Below the pieces are notes generated by a model that did no database searches, was not told the DNA's origin, and saw nothing but the letters and a program-made list of their open reading frames with translations. From Mycolicibacterium diernhoferi (GTDB taxonomy: Bacteria > Actinomycetota > Actinomycetes > Mycobacteriales > Mycobacteriaceae): a DNA stretch of 64,000 nucleotides. Below are positions 47,659 to 56,131 of this stretch, in pieces. Location of the stretch: the NCBI RefSeq assembly GCF_019456655.1, contig NZ_CP080332.1:3596001-3660000 (forward strand). Direction: 5' to 3'. Every line of letters begins with the position of its first letter. The stretch's first letter is position 1. The position numbers were made by a program, and so were the translations under genes.

Positions 47659-48888
47659 TCAGCCGCCGACGCCCGTTAGTTCGATACCGGGGTGTGCCAC
47701 CGGGGCCTCCGCGACGACGGCACCGTCGGCCAGGTCCACGGCGACCAGGCGCGGCCCGGCCGGGTCGCTGACGTAGGCGATGCCGTCCTGGATATGCAGG
47801 TCGGGCATCGGTGACTGCCAGTCATCCGGCTCGGTCCAGGCGGCGATGGCCGGCAGGTGGGCCGTGCGCTGGGCGGAGGCCGGATCGTAGACGTGCAAGT
47901 GGCCGTCGGTGCCGAGGATGACCGCCTCACCGCGCGGTCCCCGGCCCAGCGACCGGAAGCTGTAGCTGGTGTCGATCGGTACGACGGTGATGGTGCCGGC
48001 CGCCGTGTCGGTGAGGGTGAACCGGCGGGGACGCTCGAGTTCGGCCTCGGGGTCGGTCTTGTAGTCGCCCAGCACGACGGGCGAGACCGCACTGCCGGCC
48101 TGGTTGCCGATGCGACCGTAGGGATCGGGCGCGGCTACCTTCTGGATGCTGTTGCCGCGCACGATGAGTACCCCGTCCTGGCAACCCAGGGTCAGCACGC
48201 CGTCGGCCGCGCCGGCCTCACCGTGCAGGCCCGGGCAGTCGTCGGTGGCCGCCACCGGCGCCGCGATACCGTCGAGAATTACTGCGCCGGTACGGGTTTC
48301 CTCATCGCCGACGCTGACCACGGTGGTGCCGTCGGCCCGTGCGACTGCCACCCCGTGGTGCGGCGGCCGGGTGGTCACCGTCCGCGCCTGGGCATCACCG
48401 TCGAGCAGGTCCGCCGGGTCGACCACCTCGACCGCGCCGGTGCCGTCGCTGAACAGCGTCAGCAGACCGTCGTGGGCCACGACGTGGCCGGGTTTGGCGC
48501 CACCGAACCGGACGCCGGTCAGCGCGGGCGCCGCGGTGTAGTAGTGCCGATGGTCGCCGTGCCGGTCGGTCCAGGTGCCGAGGTCGAGGACCTCGAAACC
48601 GTCCGACCGGGAGACCAGCACATGGCGACCGTTGGCCGCCGGGTTGAGCCGGAGGAATCCCTCGGCCGGGATGTCGGCGACCACTGCCAAGGTGTCGGCG
48701 TCGAGCACCAGCACCCCGCCGTCATAGCTCAACGCCAGCCGGGGCGTGGCCGAGGTCTGCTCGACCGGCGCGGCGGGGGCGGGTGCGGCCTGCTCCGTCT
48801 CATCGGGGGTGGACGTGGTGGACGTTGTGCAGGCGGCGGACACCAGCGCGACGGACAGCAGGATCGAGGCTCGCTTCATCGTGGACAT
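47659..48888 (-). CDS. AztD-like zinc metallochaperone lipoprotein
   Basis: 409 residues. Lipoprotein signal with Cys20 (LVSAAC), Thr/Ser-rich linker, then a repeat-built beta-propeller (LALSYDGGVLVLDADTLAV, LHVYDPASAQRT, IAYVSDPAGPRLVAVDLADG). A His cluster DRHGDHRHYY at residues 108-117 resembles the zinc-capturing loop of AztD, which passes Zn2+ to an ABC importer binding protein. Cys in DDCPGLHGE and LGCQDG may form a disulphide. Preceded by a Zur-type palindrome, supporting a zinc role. No aztABC genes are adjacent. Family assignment is by pattern, not by search. Confidence 0.72.
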   Translation of the reverse strand: MSTMKRASILLSVALVSAACTTSTTSTPDETEQAAPAPAAPVEQTSATPRLALSYDGGVLVLDADTLAVVADIPAEGFLRLNPAANGRHVLVSRSDGFEVLDLGTWTDRHGDHRHYYTAAPALTGVRFGGAKPGHVVAHDGLLTLFSDGTGAVEVVDPADLLDGDAQARTVTTRPPHHGVAVARADGTTVVSVGDEETRTGAVILDGIAAPVAATDDCPGLHGEAGAADGVLTLGCQDGVLIVRGNSIQKVAAPDPYGRIGNQAGSAVSPVVLGDYKTDPEAELERPRRFTLTDTAAGTITVVPIDTSYSFRSLGRGPRGEAVILGTDGHLHVYDPASAQRTAHLPAIAAWTEPDDWQSPMPDLHIQDGIAYVSDPAGPRLVAVDLADGAVVAEAPVAHPGIELTGVGG

Positions 48889-48905
48889 GCCCGCGAGTCA
48901 AACAG

Positions 48906-48928
48906 TTATTGAAAATCATTGTCAATTA
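48906..48928 (-). promoter_or_regulatory. Zur (FurB) box-like palindrome
   Basis: 23 bases centred on AAAATCATTGT; outer arms TTATTGA and TCAATTA, with the core TGAAAATCATTGTCA close to the mycobacterial Zur core. It covers a TTGACA -35-like hexamer (48925-48920 on the minus strand) and lies about 20-40 bases before the AztD-like ATG, so zinc-loaded Zur would block transcription. Confidence 0.65.
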
Positions 48929-48958
48929 GCGATATGTGCACGTGACCCCGGAGAACGA

Positions 48959-48994
48959 AAAACTCCCCGGCTCCAATCGGAGCCGGGGAGTTTT
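48959..48994 (-). terminator. Rho-independent terminator of rpsA
   Basis: Perfect 16-base stem (AAAACTCCCCGGCTCC / GGAGCCGGGGAGTTTT) with a four-base loop, beginning 13 bases after the rpsA stop, followed on the minus strand by T residues. It isolates rpsA from the downstream lipoprotein gene. Confidence 0.92.
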
Positions 48995-49006
48995 GCGAAC
49001 TACTTA

Positions 49007-50452
49007 TCAGGCGTTGCCGGCGAGCTTCTCGCGCAGGGCAGCCAGCTGGGCGTCGCTGGCCAGCGACCCACCTGCGGACTCACCCTCGGAGCGCGAAGAG
49101 CTGCTGGAGGTCGACGGGCGAGCCGCTTCCTCCGCCTCGGCAGCGGCGAACTTCTCCATCTGCGCGGTGTGCATCTTGTGCCGACGCTCGGCCTCGGCGT
49201 ACCGGGCCTCCCATTCGGTGCGCTGCTTGTCGAAGCCCTCGAGCCATTCGTTGGTGTCGGCGTCGAAGCCCTCGGGGAAGATGTAGTTCCCCGCCTCGTC
49301 GTAGCTGTCGGCCATGCCGTACTTCGAGGGGTCGAACTCCTCGGTGTAGTCCTCGTTGGCCTGCTTGAGGCTCAGCGAGATGCGGCGACGCTCCAGGTCG
49401 ATGTCGATGACCTTGACCATCGCGTCGTCGCCGACCTGGACAACCTGGTCCGGGACCTCGACGTGGCGCTCGGACAGCTCCGAGATGTGCACCAGGCCCT
49501 CGATGCCCTCTTCGACGCGGACGAACGCACCGAACGGCACCAGCTTGGTGACCTTGCCCGGCACGATCTGGCCGATGGCGTGGGTGCGGGCGAAGTGGCG
49601 CCACGGATCTTCCTGAGTCGCCTTGAGCGACAGCGAAACCCGCTCGCGGTCCATATCGACGTCGAGCACCTCGACGGTGACCTCGTCGCCGACGGTGACG
49701 ACCTCGGACGGGTGATCGATGTGCTTCCAGGACAGCTCGGAGACGTGCACCAGGCCGTCGACGCCGCCGAGATCGACGAAGGCGCCGAAGTTGACGATCG
49801 AGGACACGACACCCTTGCGGATGGCGCCCTTGGTGAGCTGGTTGAGGAACTCGCTGCGAACCTCGGACTGGGTCTGCTCCAGCCACGCGCGGCGCGAGAG
49901 CACCACGTTGTTGCGGTTCTTGTCGAGTTCGATGATCTTGGCCTCGATCTCCTTGCCGATGTACGGCTGCAGATCGCGGACGCGGCGCATCTCGACCAGC
50001 GATGCGGGCAGGAAGCCGCGCAGGCCGATGTCGAGGATCAGGCCGCCCTTGACGACCTCGATGACGGTGCCCTTGACGGCCTCGTCCTTCTCCTTGAGTT
50101 CTTCGATGGTGCCCCAGGCACGCTCGTACTGAGCGCGCTTCTTGGACAGGATCAGGCGGCCTTCCTTGTCCTCCTTGGTGAGAACGAGGGCCTCGACCTC
50201 ATCGCCCACGGAAACGACCTCGTTGGGGTCGACATCGTGCTTGATGGAGAGCTCACGGGACGGGATGACGCCTTCGGTCTTGTAACCGATATCGAGCAGA
50301 ACCTCGTCACGGTCGACCTTGACGATGGTGCCTTCGACGATGTCGCCATCGTTGAAGTACTTGATGGTCTTGTCGATCGCGGCGAGAAAGTCCTCGGCCG
50401 AGCCAATGTCGTTGATGGCTACTTGCGGCGAGGTGATGGAGGGACTTGGCAT
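49007..50452 (-). CDS. rpsA: 30S ribosomal protein S1
   Basis: 481 residues from ATG 50452 (MPSPSITSPQ), the length of mycobacterial RpsA. Four S1 RNA-binding domains between residues 35 and 365 (for example GDIVEGTIVKVDRDEVLLDIG, GAFVDLGGVDGLVHVSELSW and GAFVRVEEGIEGLVHISELS, each in part) and a disordered C-terminal tail with ADSYDEAGNYIFPEGFD. Recruits mRNA to the ribosome and acts in trans-translation. Followed by a strong terminator. Confidence 0.98.
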   Translation of the reverse strand: MPSPSITSPQVAINDIGSAEDFLAAIDKTIKYFNDGDIVEGTIVKVDRDEVLLDIGYKTEGVIPSRELSIKHDVDPNEVVSVGDEVEALVLTKEDKEGRLILSKKRAQYERAWGTIEELKEKDEAVKGTVIEVVKGGLILDIGLRGFLPASLVEMRRVRDLQPYIGKEIEAKIIELDKNRNNVVLSRRAWLEQTQSEVRSEFLNQLTKGAIRKGVVSSIVNFGAFVDLGGVDGLVHVSELSWKHIDHPSEVVTVGDEVTVEVLDVDMDRERVSLSLKATQEDPWRHFARTHAIGQIVPGKVTKLVPFGAFVRVEEGIEGLVHISELSERHVEVPDQVVQVGDDAMVKVIDIDLERRRISLSLKQANEDYTEEFDPSKYGMADSYDEAGNYIFPEGFDADTNEWLEGFDKQRTEWEARYAEAERRHKMHTAQMEKFAAAEAEEAARPSTSSSSSRSEGESAGGSLASDAQLAALREKLAGNA

Positions 50453-50679
50453 GTGGTGGGTTGCTCCGGACAGGTTCAATCGTAGGGACAGTTAGTTTTG
50501 GTGCTGTTATGTCTTTGTACTGCGGTTTTGCTTCCCGCAGCGATACCGGACATTACGGCGCCGAGATTTGTGCGGTGTGCCCGCGGGGCCCGGGATATGA
50601 CTGGGCACACAGGTACTGCTCAAGGGTACTCGAACGGGTACACGCTGGACAAACCCGGTCCTCACCGGCGGTTGCTGGT

Positions 50680-50685
50680 TACCCT
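50680..50685 (+). promoter_or_regulatory. -10 hexamer of leaderless PrsW promoter
   Basis: TACCCT, six bases before the GTG at 50692; this decides the start over the ATG at 50701. Confidence 0.5.
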
Positions 50686-50691
50686 CCTGAC

Positions 50692-51849
50692 GTGTCCGCG
50701 ATGCCGCACTTGCCGCACCCCCACCTGCCGACCTGGCCACCTACCGTCCGCAAGGCCGCCGCACCCCTGACCGTGCTGATCGCGCTGAGCGTCCTCGTCG
50801 GTCTGCTGATGATCCTGCTGACGGCCACGAATCCGGTCGGCACCGCCATCGGATTCGTACTGTCCAGCATCGCGATCACCGTGGTCGTGCTGTGCTACCT
50901 GTGGCTGGATCGCTGGGAGCCCGAGCCGCCCCGGCTGTTGATCCTGGCCTTCCTGTGGGGCGCGTCCGTCGCGATCATCCTGTCCCTGGCGCTCGAGTTG
51001 TGGGCCGACGCGGTGTTCCTGCCGACCCCGGGTCTGCCCGAGGGGTTCGAGTCGACAGCGCTGCGCGCGCCGCTGATCGAAGAGGCCGCCAAGGGCCTGT
51101 TCCTGCTGATCATGATGACCGGCCGGCGCCGCCACGAACTGAACTCGCTGACCGACTGCCTGGTGTACGCCGGGCTCGTCGGCGCGGGTTTCGCCTGGTT
51201 CGAGGACATTCTGTACATCGCCGACGGCGAGACGCTGGGCTCCTCGCTGATGATCGCGGCGCTGCGCCTGGTGATGGCGCCGTTCGCGCATTCGCTGTTC
51301 CTGTCGATGCTGGCGATCGGCGTGTACTTCGCGCTCAGACAGCGCCATACCCTCGCCAAGCTGGTCTGCATCGGGGCCGGTTACGCCGGCGCGGTGATCA
51401 TGCACGCGCTGTGGAACGGCTCCTCGGTGATCGGCATCGAGGCGTACTTCCTCGTCTATCTGGTGTGGATGATGCCGATCTTCGGGTTCGCGATCTGGTT
51501 GGCCGTCATCAGCAGGCGGCGCGAACAGCGGGTGGTCGCCGCCAAGCTGCCCAACATGGTGGCCGCCAACCTGGTCACCGCGAACGAAGCCAGCTGGCTG
51601 GGCTCCATCCGCACCCGCAAGCTGGCCGTCGCCGAGGCGACCCGGCTCGGCGGCAGGGCGGCGGGAAAGAGCGTCAAGGCGTTCGCCACCCAGGTGGTCG
51701 AGCTGGCCTTCGTGCGGGACCGCATCGATCGCGGCTTCGGGGACGAGCGGGTGCAGGCGCTGTTGTACGAGGAGTCCTACCGGGTGCACGCCGCCCGGGC
51801 GGCCGCCGCACCGACGCTGCAGTTGCTGGCCGGCTACCGGGTGCCCTGA
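50692..51849 (+). CDS. PrsW-family intramembrane metalloprotease
   Basis: About 385 residues, eight or so membrane segments between residues 25 and 270. The three PrsW active-site motifs are present: EExxK in PLIEEAAKGLF, FxxxE in FAWFEDILY, and His-containing APFAHSLFLSML and IMHALWNGSS. The family cleaves membrane proteins such as anti-sigma factors. A C-terminal cytoplasmic extension of about 110 residues (after VISRRREQRV) is amphipathic and not part of the protease core. Convergent with the TetR remnant, overlapping it by 16 bases. Confidence 0.88.
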   Translation: MSAMPHLPHPHLPTWPPTVRKAAAPLTVLIALSVLVGLLMILLTATNPVGTAIGFVLSSIAITVVVLCYLWLDRWEPEPPRLLILAFLWGASVAIILSLALELWADAVFLPTPGLPEGFESTALRAPLIEEAAKGLFLLIMMTGRRRHELNSLTDCLVYAGLVGAGFAWFEDILYIADGETLGSSLMIAALRLVMAPFAHSLFLSMLAIGVYFALRQRHTLAKLVCIGAGYAGAVIMHALWNGSSVIGIEAYFLVYLVWMMPIFGFAIWLAVISRRREQRVVAAKLPNMVAANLVTANEASWLGSIRTRKLAVAEATRLGGRAAGKSVKAFATQVVELAFVRDRIDRGFGDERVQALLYEESYRVHAARAAAAPTLQLLAGYRVP

Positions 51850-52026
51850 GCCAACACCACGACCGCGTCGGCGATGCGATCCAGATGTGCCTCCGTGACC
51901 GGGGCATTGAGCGCGATCAGCCGCCAGAACACCAGAGCGCCGAGGGCATCGACCAGCAGTTCCCGATCGGCGTCCGGGGACAGCTCACCGCGGTGCGCGG
52001 CCCGGTCCAGCACGGTATGGGCGCGC
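51834..52026 (-). pseudogene. TetR-family regulator remnant, C-terminal domain only
   Basis: Directly after, and in frame with, the thrE stop there are 63 open codons reading ...VLDRAAHRGELSPDADREL, LLVDALGALVFWRLIALNAP, VTEAHLDRIADAVVVLAQG then TAG. This is the typical last third of a TetR C-terminal domain. There is no DNA-binding half, no ATG and no ribosome site; upstream sequence belongs to thrE. It looks like the stump of a regulator gene cut by the event that placed thrE here. Confidence 0.7.
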
Positions 52027-53253
52027 TCAGGGCGCGGCGCGCCTCCGGAACCGGGTCAATTGCCACAACACCAGCCCGGCCTGCAGCCCCAAGGCCACGG
52101 AGATCATCGAGATCACCGTCGCGGGGAACGCGGAGTCGCCGTCGGCGCCGAACAGTTCGGTCACACCGATCAGGCCCATCGAGCCCGGCACCAGCAGCCA
52201 GAAACCCGGCAGGATCATCGCGATGGCCGGCGGCGCGGCGCGGCGGCGGGAGATCGCCAAGGCCGCGACCGTGAGCACCAGCCCCCCACAGAATCCGCTG
52301 GCGTAGCTGCCGAAGACGAGGTCGCCGAGAAACTGGCCGGCGAACGCGGTGTAGACGATCAGGCCCAGCCAGGGCAGGAAGGACAGGGGCGGCGCCAGGA
52401 AGAGCATCACGCCGACGGCGTACACCGCGACGCCCACCCACGGGGACCACGGCCCAATCTTGTTGACCGCATCCGAGCTCAGCTGGGTGCCGTCCGCGCC
52501 GAGCAGCTGGGTGGCGATCAGGATGCCGAAGGCCAGCTGGGCGATCTGCATGAAACCGCTGATCAGACGACTGGAGCCGGATATGACGTCGCGGGCGGTC
52601 AGCTCCACGACCGCCAGCGTGATGGCCGCACCGGGCAGGAACACCGCCAGCGGCGGGATCAGCGCTCGCAGGCTCACGTGGTCCAAGCCCATCCGCTGGG
52701 CGCCGGCGATGCAGATCGCCGACACGGCGAACGCGCTCACCGCCGGGACGAGGTGCTGCAACATCGGGAGCCGCCGGCCGGCCACGCAGAAGACACCCAC
52801 CATGAAGCCGAGCACCGTGGCGATCAACAGGTTCAGCGGGGTCGGCTCCATGACCAGGGCCAGACCTGCGCTCTGGATCCCGTAGCCGAGGACGGCGATC
52901 GCGCTCGGGTACCGGTTCGGCATGGCCAGGATGGCGTCGAGTCTGGCCTCGCCGTCCGCCGGTGACACCCGGCCGTGCCGGGCATCCGAGATCAGTCTGG
53001 CCAGCGGGAACGTCTGGTCGAAGCGCAGGTCGTGGTCGAGGTTCGCCGCCTCGACCACCGTCCCGGTGGTGGTGGACGGGCCGACGACCTGCACGTAGTT
53101 GGGCAGCGCGATGTAGTTGTTGGGCAGCCCGTAGGCCGCCGATGCGCGGGCCAGCATCTGACGGATCAGGGTGACCGGGTAGTTCGCGGCACCCATCGCC
53201 GCCCCGAGCCGAGCGATGAAGCGGATCTGCTGTTGGACAGCGTGCTCGGTCAT
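52027..53253 (-). CDS. thrE: ThrE-family threonine/serine exporter
   Basis: 408 residues. An N-terminal cytoplasmic domain with YALPNYVQ-like sequence (NNYIALPNYVQVVGPST) and RLISDARHGRVSPADGEARL is followed by about ten membrane segments from residue 120 on, the ThrE layout. Exports small hydroxylated amino acids by proton motive force. Starts 11 bases after the polA stop, so probably read through from polA. ThrE is not between polA and rpsA in the reference order I recall, and the TetR stump at its 3' end marks a junction. Confidence 0.87.
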   Translation of the reverse strand: MTEHAVQQQIRFIARLGAAMGAANYPVTLIRQMLARASAAYGLPNNYIALPNYVQVVGPSTTTGTVVEAANLDHDLRFDQTFPLARLISDARHGRVSPADGEARLDAILAMPNRYPSAIAVLGYGIQSAGLALVMEPTPLNLLIATVLGFMVGVFCVAGRRLPMLQHLVPAVSAFAVSAICIAGAQRMGLDHVSLRALIPPLAVFLPGAAITLAVVELTARDVISGSSRLISGFMQIAQLAFGILIATQLLGADGTQLSSDAVNKIGPWSPWVGVAVYAVGVMLFLAPPLSFLPWLGLIVYTAFAGQFLGDLVFGSYASGFCGGLVLTVAALAISRRRAAPPAIAMILPGFWLLVPGSMGLIGVTELFGADGDSAFPATVISMISVALGLQAGLVLWQLTRFRRRAAP

Positions 53254-53264
53254 CGCGGCCGGAT

Positions 53265-55994
53265 TCAGTGCGCCGCCGCGTCCCAGCTGCGCCCGTACCC
53301 GACCGAGACCTCCAACGGCACATCGAGCGGGTAGGCGTTGCCCATGTGCTCGCGGACCAGCGCCTCCAGGGTGTCGCGCTCCCCCTCGGCGACCTCGAAC
53401 AGCAATTCGTCGTGGACCTGCAGCAACATCCGTGACTTGAGCCCCGCGGATTTCATCGCCGCGTCGACGTTGATCATCGCCACCTTGATGATGTCGGCGG
53501 CGCTGCCCTGGATGGGCGCGTTGAGGGCTGCCCGTTCGGCGGCCTCCCGCACGTTGCGGTTGCTGCTGTCCAGCTCCGGCAGATACCGGCGACGCCCGAG
53601 AACGGTGGACGTGTAGCCGTCCTTGCGGGCCTGATCGACGACATCACGCAGGTAGTCCCGGATCCCGCCGAATCGGTCGAAGTACTGCTCCATCTGGGTC
53701 TTGGCCTCTTCGGTGCTGATCTTCAGCTGGGCCGACAGCCCGTACGCGCTCAGCCCGTAGGCCAGCCCGTAGGACATCGCCTTGACCCGGCGGCGCAATT
53801 CCGGGGTGACCTCGTCGATGGGCACGTCGAAGGCCCGCGACGCCACGAACGAGTGCAGGTCCTCACCGGTGTTGAAGGCCTCGATCAGCCCCTCGTCGCG
53901 GGACAGGTGCGCCATGATGCGCATCTCGATCTGGCTGTAGTCCGCGGTCATCAGCTCGGCGTAACCCTCACCCACCACGAACCCGTCCCGGATCCGGCGA
54001 CCGGCCTCGGTGCGGATCGGGATGTTCTGCAGATTGGGCTCGGTGGACGAGAGCCGGCCGGTGGCCGCGATGGTCTGGTTGAACGTGGTGTGGATGCGAC
54101 CGTCGGAGGCCACCGAGTTCAGCAGCCCGTCGACGGTGACCTTGAGCCGGGTGGCGTCGCGGTGCGCCAGCAGATGCTGCAGGAACGGGTGCCCGGTCTT
54201 GTCGAAAAGGCTCTGCAGGGCATCGGCGTCCGTGGTGTAGCCGGTCTTGGTCTTCTTGGTCTTGGGCATCTCCAGCTCGTCGAACAGCACCACCTGCAGT
54301 TGCTTCGGCGAGCCGAGGTTGATCTGCTTGCCGATCACCGCGTAGGCGGCCTCGGCCGCGTCGCGGATCTGATCGCCGAACTCGCTCTGCAGCCCCTCCA
54401 GGAACTCCACGTCGACGGCGATGCCGGTGCTCTCCAGTTCGGCCAGCACCCGCTGCACCGGCAGCTCCATCCGGCCGAGCAGCGACGAGGAGTCGATGCG
54501 AGCCAGTTCCTCGTCCAGCGCATCGGCGAGGTCCATCACCGCCCCGGCCCGCAACAGCAGCGCCTGCACCGCCTGCTCATCGACGCCGTCGTTGTCGTCC
54601 AGCAACGAAAGTTGTTGTTGCTCAGGGTTGTCCGCACGCAGTTCACGCTTGAGGTAGCGCAGCGAGAGGTCGTCGAGCGAGAAGCTGCGCTGCCCCGGCC
54701 GCACCAGATAGGCGGCCAGGGCGGTATCGGAGGTCACCCCGGCCAACTTCCAGCCGCGTCCCTCCAGTTCGTGCATGGCGAGCTTGGCCTCGTGCAGGGC
54801 CTTCGGTGGGCCGGGATCGGCCAGCCACGACGACAGCGCGGCCTCGTCGTCGGGGTGCAGGGTGGTGGTGTCGATGTACCGGCCGTCACCGTCGTTGGCG
54901 ACGATCGCCAGCGCCGTCGTGTCCGCGTCGAAGGCCAGACGGGTGCCGACCACTGCGACACCGAAACGGTTGCCCAGGCTGTGTTCGGACAGCCAGGTCG
55001 CCAGTTCGCCGGGTTGCAGCGCACCACCGCGCACCTCGAAGCCCTGATCCACCTCCGGGTCGGCCGAGGCCAGCGTGTCGAACAGCCGATCGCGCAGCAC
55101 CCGGAACTCCAGGTCGTCGAACAGTCGGTGGATCTGATCGCGGTCCCACGGCAGCATGCGCAGCGTGTCCGGCGTGTGCGGCAGCGGCACGTTCTTCACC
55201 AGCTCGGTGAGTTCCCGGTTGAGCACCACCGAAGAAAGGTTGGCGCGCAACGCATCTCCGACCTTGCCCTTGACCTTGTCGACGTTGTCGACCAGGCCCT
55301 GCAGCGAACCGTGCTCGACGATCCACTTGGTCGCGGTCTTCTCCCCCACTCCCGGGATGCCCGGCAGGTTGTCGCTCGGGTCCCCGCGCAGCGCCGCGAA
55401 ATCCGGGTACTGCGACGGGGTGAGCCCGTACTTGGCCTGAACGGCCTCCGGGGTGAAGCGGGTCAGCTCGCTGACGCCCTTGATCGGGTACAGCACCGTC
55501 ACGTCATCGCTGACCAGCTGCAGCGAGTCCCGGTCCCCGGTCACCACCAGGACGCGGTAGCCCGCCTCCTGGGCCTGGGTGGCCAGCGTGGCGATGATGT
55601 CGTCGGCCTCGAAGCCCTGCTCGGCGAGCACCGTGATGCCCAGCGCGTTGAGCACCTCCTTGGTGATGTCGATCTGCCCGCGGAACTCGTCGGGAGTGGC
55701 CGAACGCCCCTCCTTGTACTCCGGGTACTTCTCCTTGCGGAAGGTCTGCCGTGACACGTCGAACGCGGCGGCGATGTGGCTGGGCTGCTCGTCGCGCAGC
55801 AGGTTGATCAACATCGCGGTGAAGCCGTAGACGGCGTTGGTGGTCAGCCCGCCCTGGGTCTTGAAGTTCTCCGCCGGCAACGCATAGAAGGCACGGAAGG
55901 CCAGCGAGTTGCCGTCCAGCAGCATCAACGTGGGCTTCTCGTCGACGACGGGCGTCGTATCGGCTTTTCCAGCGGCAGTCTTGGCGGGGCTCAC
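53265..55994 (-). CDS. polA: DNA polymerase I
   Basis: Repairs gaps and removes RNA primers. About 909 residues from GTG 55994 (VSPAKTA), supported by TAGAGT ending seven bases upstream. N-terminal 5'-nuclease (LLDGNSLAFRAFYALP, GFEADDIIATLA, GDRDSLQLVSD), a degenerate 3'-5' exonuclease domain lacking clear catalytic carboxylates, and the polymerase domain: motif A TADYSQIEMRIMAHLS, motif B RRRVKAMSYGLAYGLS, motif C LQVHDELLFEV. Normal for mycobacterial PolA. Confidence 0.98.
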   Translation of the reverse strand: MSPAKTAAGKADTTPVVDEKPTLMLLDGNSLAFRAFYALPAENFKTQGGLTTNAVYGFTAMLINLLRDEQPSHIAAAFDVSRQTFRKEKYPEYKEGRSATPDEFRGQIDITKEVLNALGITVLAEQGFEADDIIATLATQAQEAGYRVLVVTGDRDSLQLVSDDVTVLYPIKGVSELTRFTPEAVQAKYGLTPSQYPDFAALRGDPSDNLPGIPGVGEKTATKWIVEHGSLQGLVDNVDKVKGKVGDALRANLSSVVLNRELTELVKNVPLPHTPDTLRMLPWDRDQIHRLFDDLEFRVLRDRLFDTLASADPEVDQGFEVRGGALQPGELATWLSEHSLGNRFGVAVVGTRLAFDADTTALAIVANDGDGRYIDTTTLHPDDEAALSSWLADPGPPKALHEAKLAMHELEGRGWKLAGVTSDTALAAYLVRPGQRSFSLDDLSLRYLKRELRADNPEQQQLSLLDDNDGVDEQAVQALLLRAGAVMDLADALDEELARIDSSSLLGRMELPVQRVLAELESTGIAVDVEFLEGLQSEFGDQIRDAAEAAYAVIGKQINLGSPKQLQVVLFDELEMPKTKKTKTGYTTDADALQSLFDKTGHPFLQHLLAHRDATRLKVTVDGLLNSVASDGRIHTTFNQTIAATGRLSSTEPNLQNIPIRTEAGRRIRDGFVVGEGYAELMTADYSQIEMRIMAHLSRDEGLIEAFNTGEDLHSFVASRAFDVPIDEVTPELRRRVKAMSYGLAYGLSAYGLSAQLKISTEEAKTQMEQYFDRFGGIRDYLRDVVDQARKDGYTSTVLGRRRYLPELDSSNRNVREAAERAALNAPIQGSAADIIKVAMINVDAAMKSAGLKSRMLLQVHDELLFEVAEGERDTLEALVREHMGNAYPLDVPLEVSVGYGRSWDAAAH

Positions 55995-56001
55995 GCACCC
56001 A

Positions 56002-56007
56002 ACTCTA
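56002..56007 (-). promoter_or_regulatory. -10 hexamer of leaderless polA promoter
   Basis: TAGAGT on the minus strand, seven bases before the polA GTG. Confidence 0.5.
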
Positions 56008-56085
56008 GGCATCGGCCCCGACAGCTGGACCGGCACTGCCGCCGCCCGTCGGACATGTTGTGATGGGCCCCACCCCGCGGAAAAC

Positions 56086-56099
56086 TGCAACACGTTTCA
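56086..56099. promoter_or_regulatory. KstR operator
   Basis: TGCAACACGTTTCA fits the published KstR consensus TnnAACnnGTTnnA at every fixed position. It lies 33 bases before the DUF35 GTG, over the expected -35, in a divergent gap shared with polA. KstR represses cholesterol-catabolism genes until a CoA-linked steroid intermediate binds it. Confidence 0.75.
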
Positions 56100-56118
56100 G
56101 TTTGGCCTGTGCACTGGG

Positions 56119-56124
56119 TAGTCT
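56119..56124 (+). promoter_or_regulatory. -10 hexamer of leaderless DUF35 promoter
   Basis: TAGTCT, seven bases before the GTG at 56132 and 19 bases after the KstR box. Confidence 0.5.
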
Positions 56125-56131
56125 GACCCTC

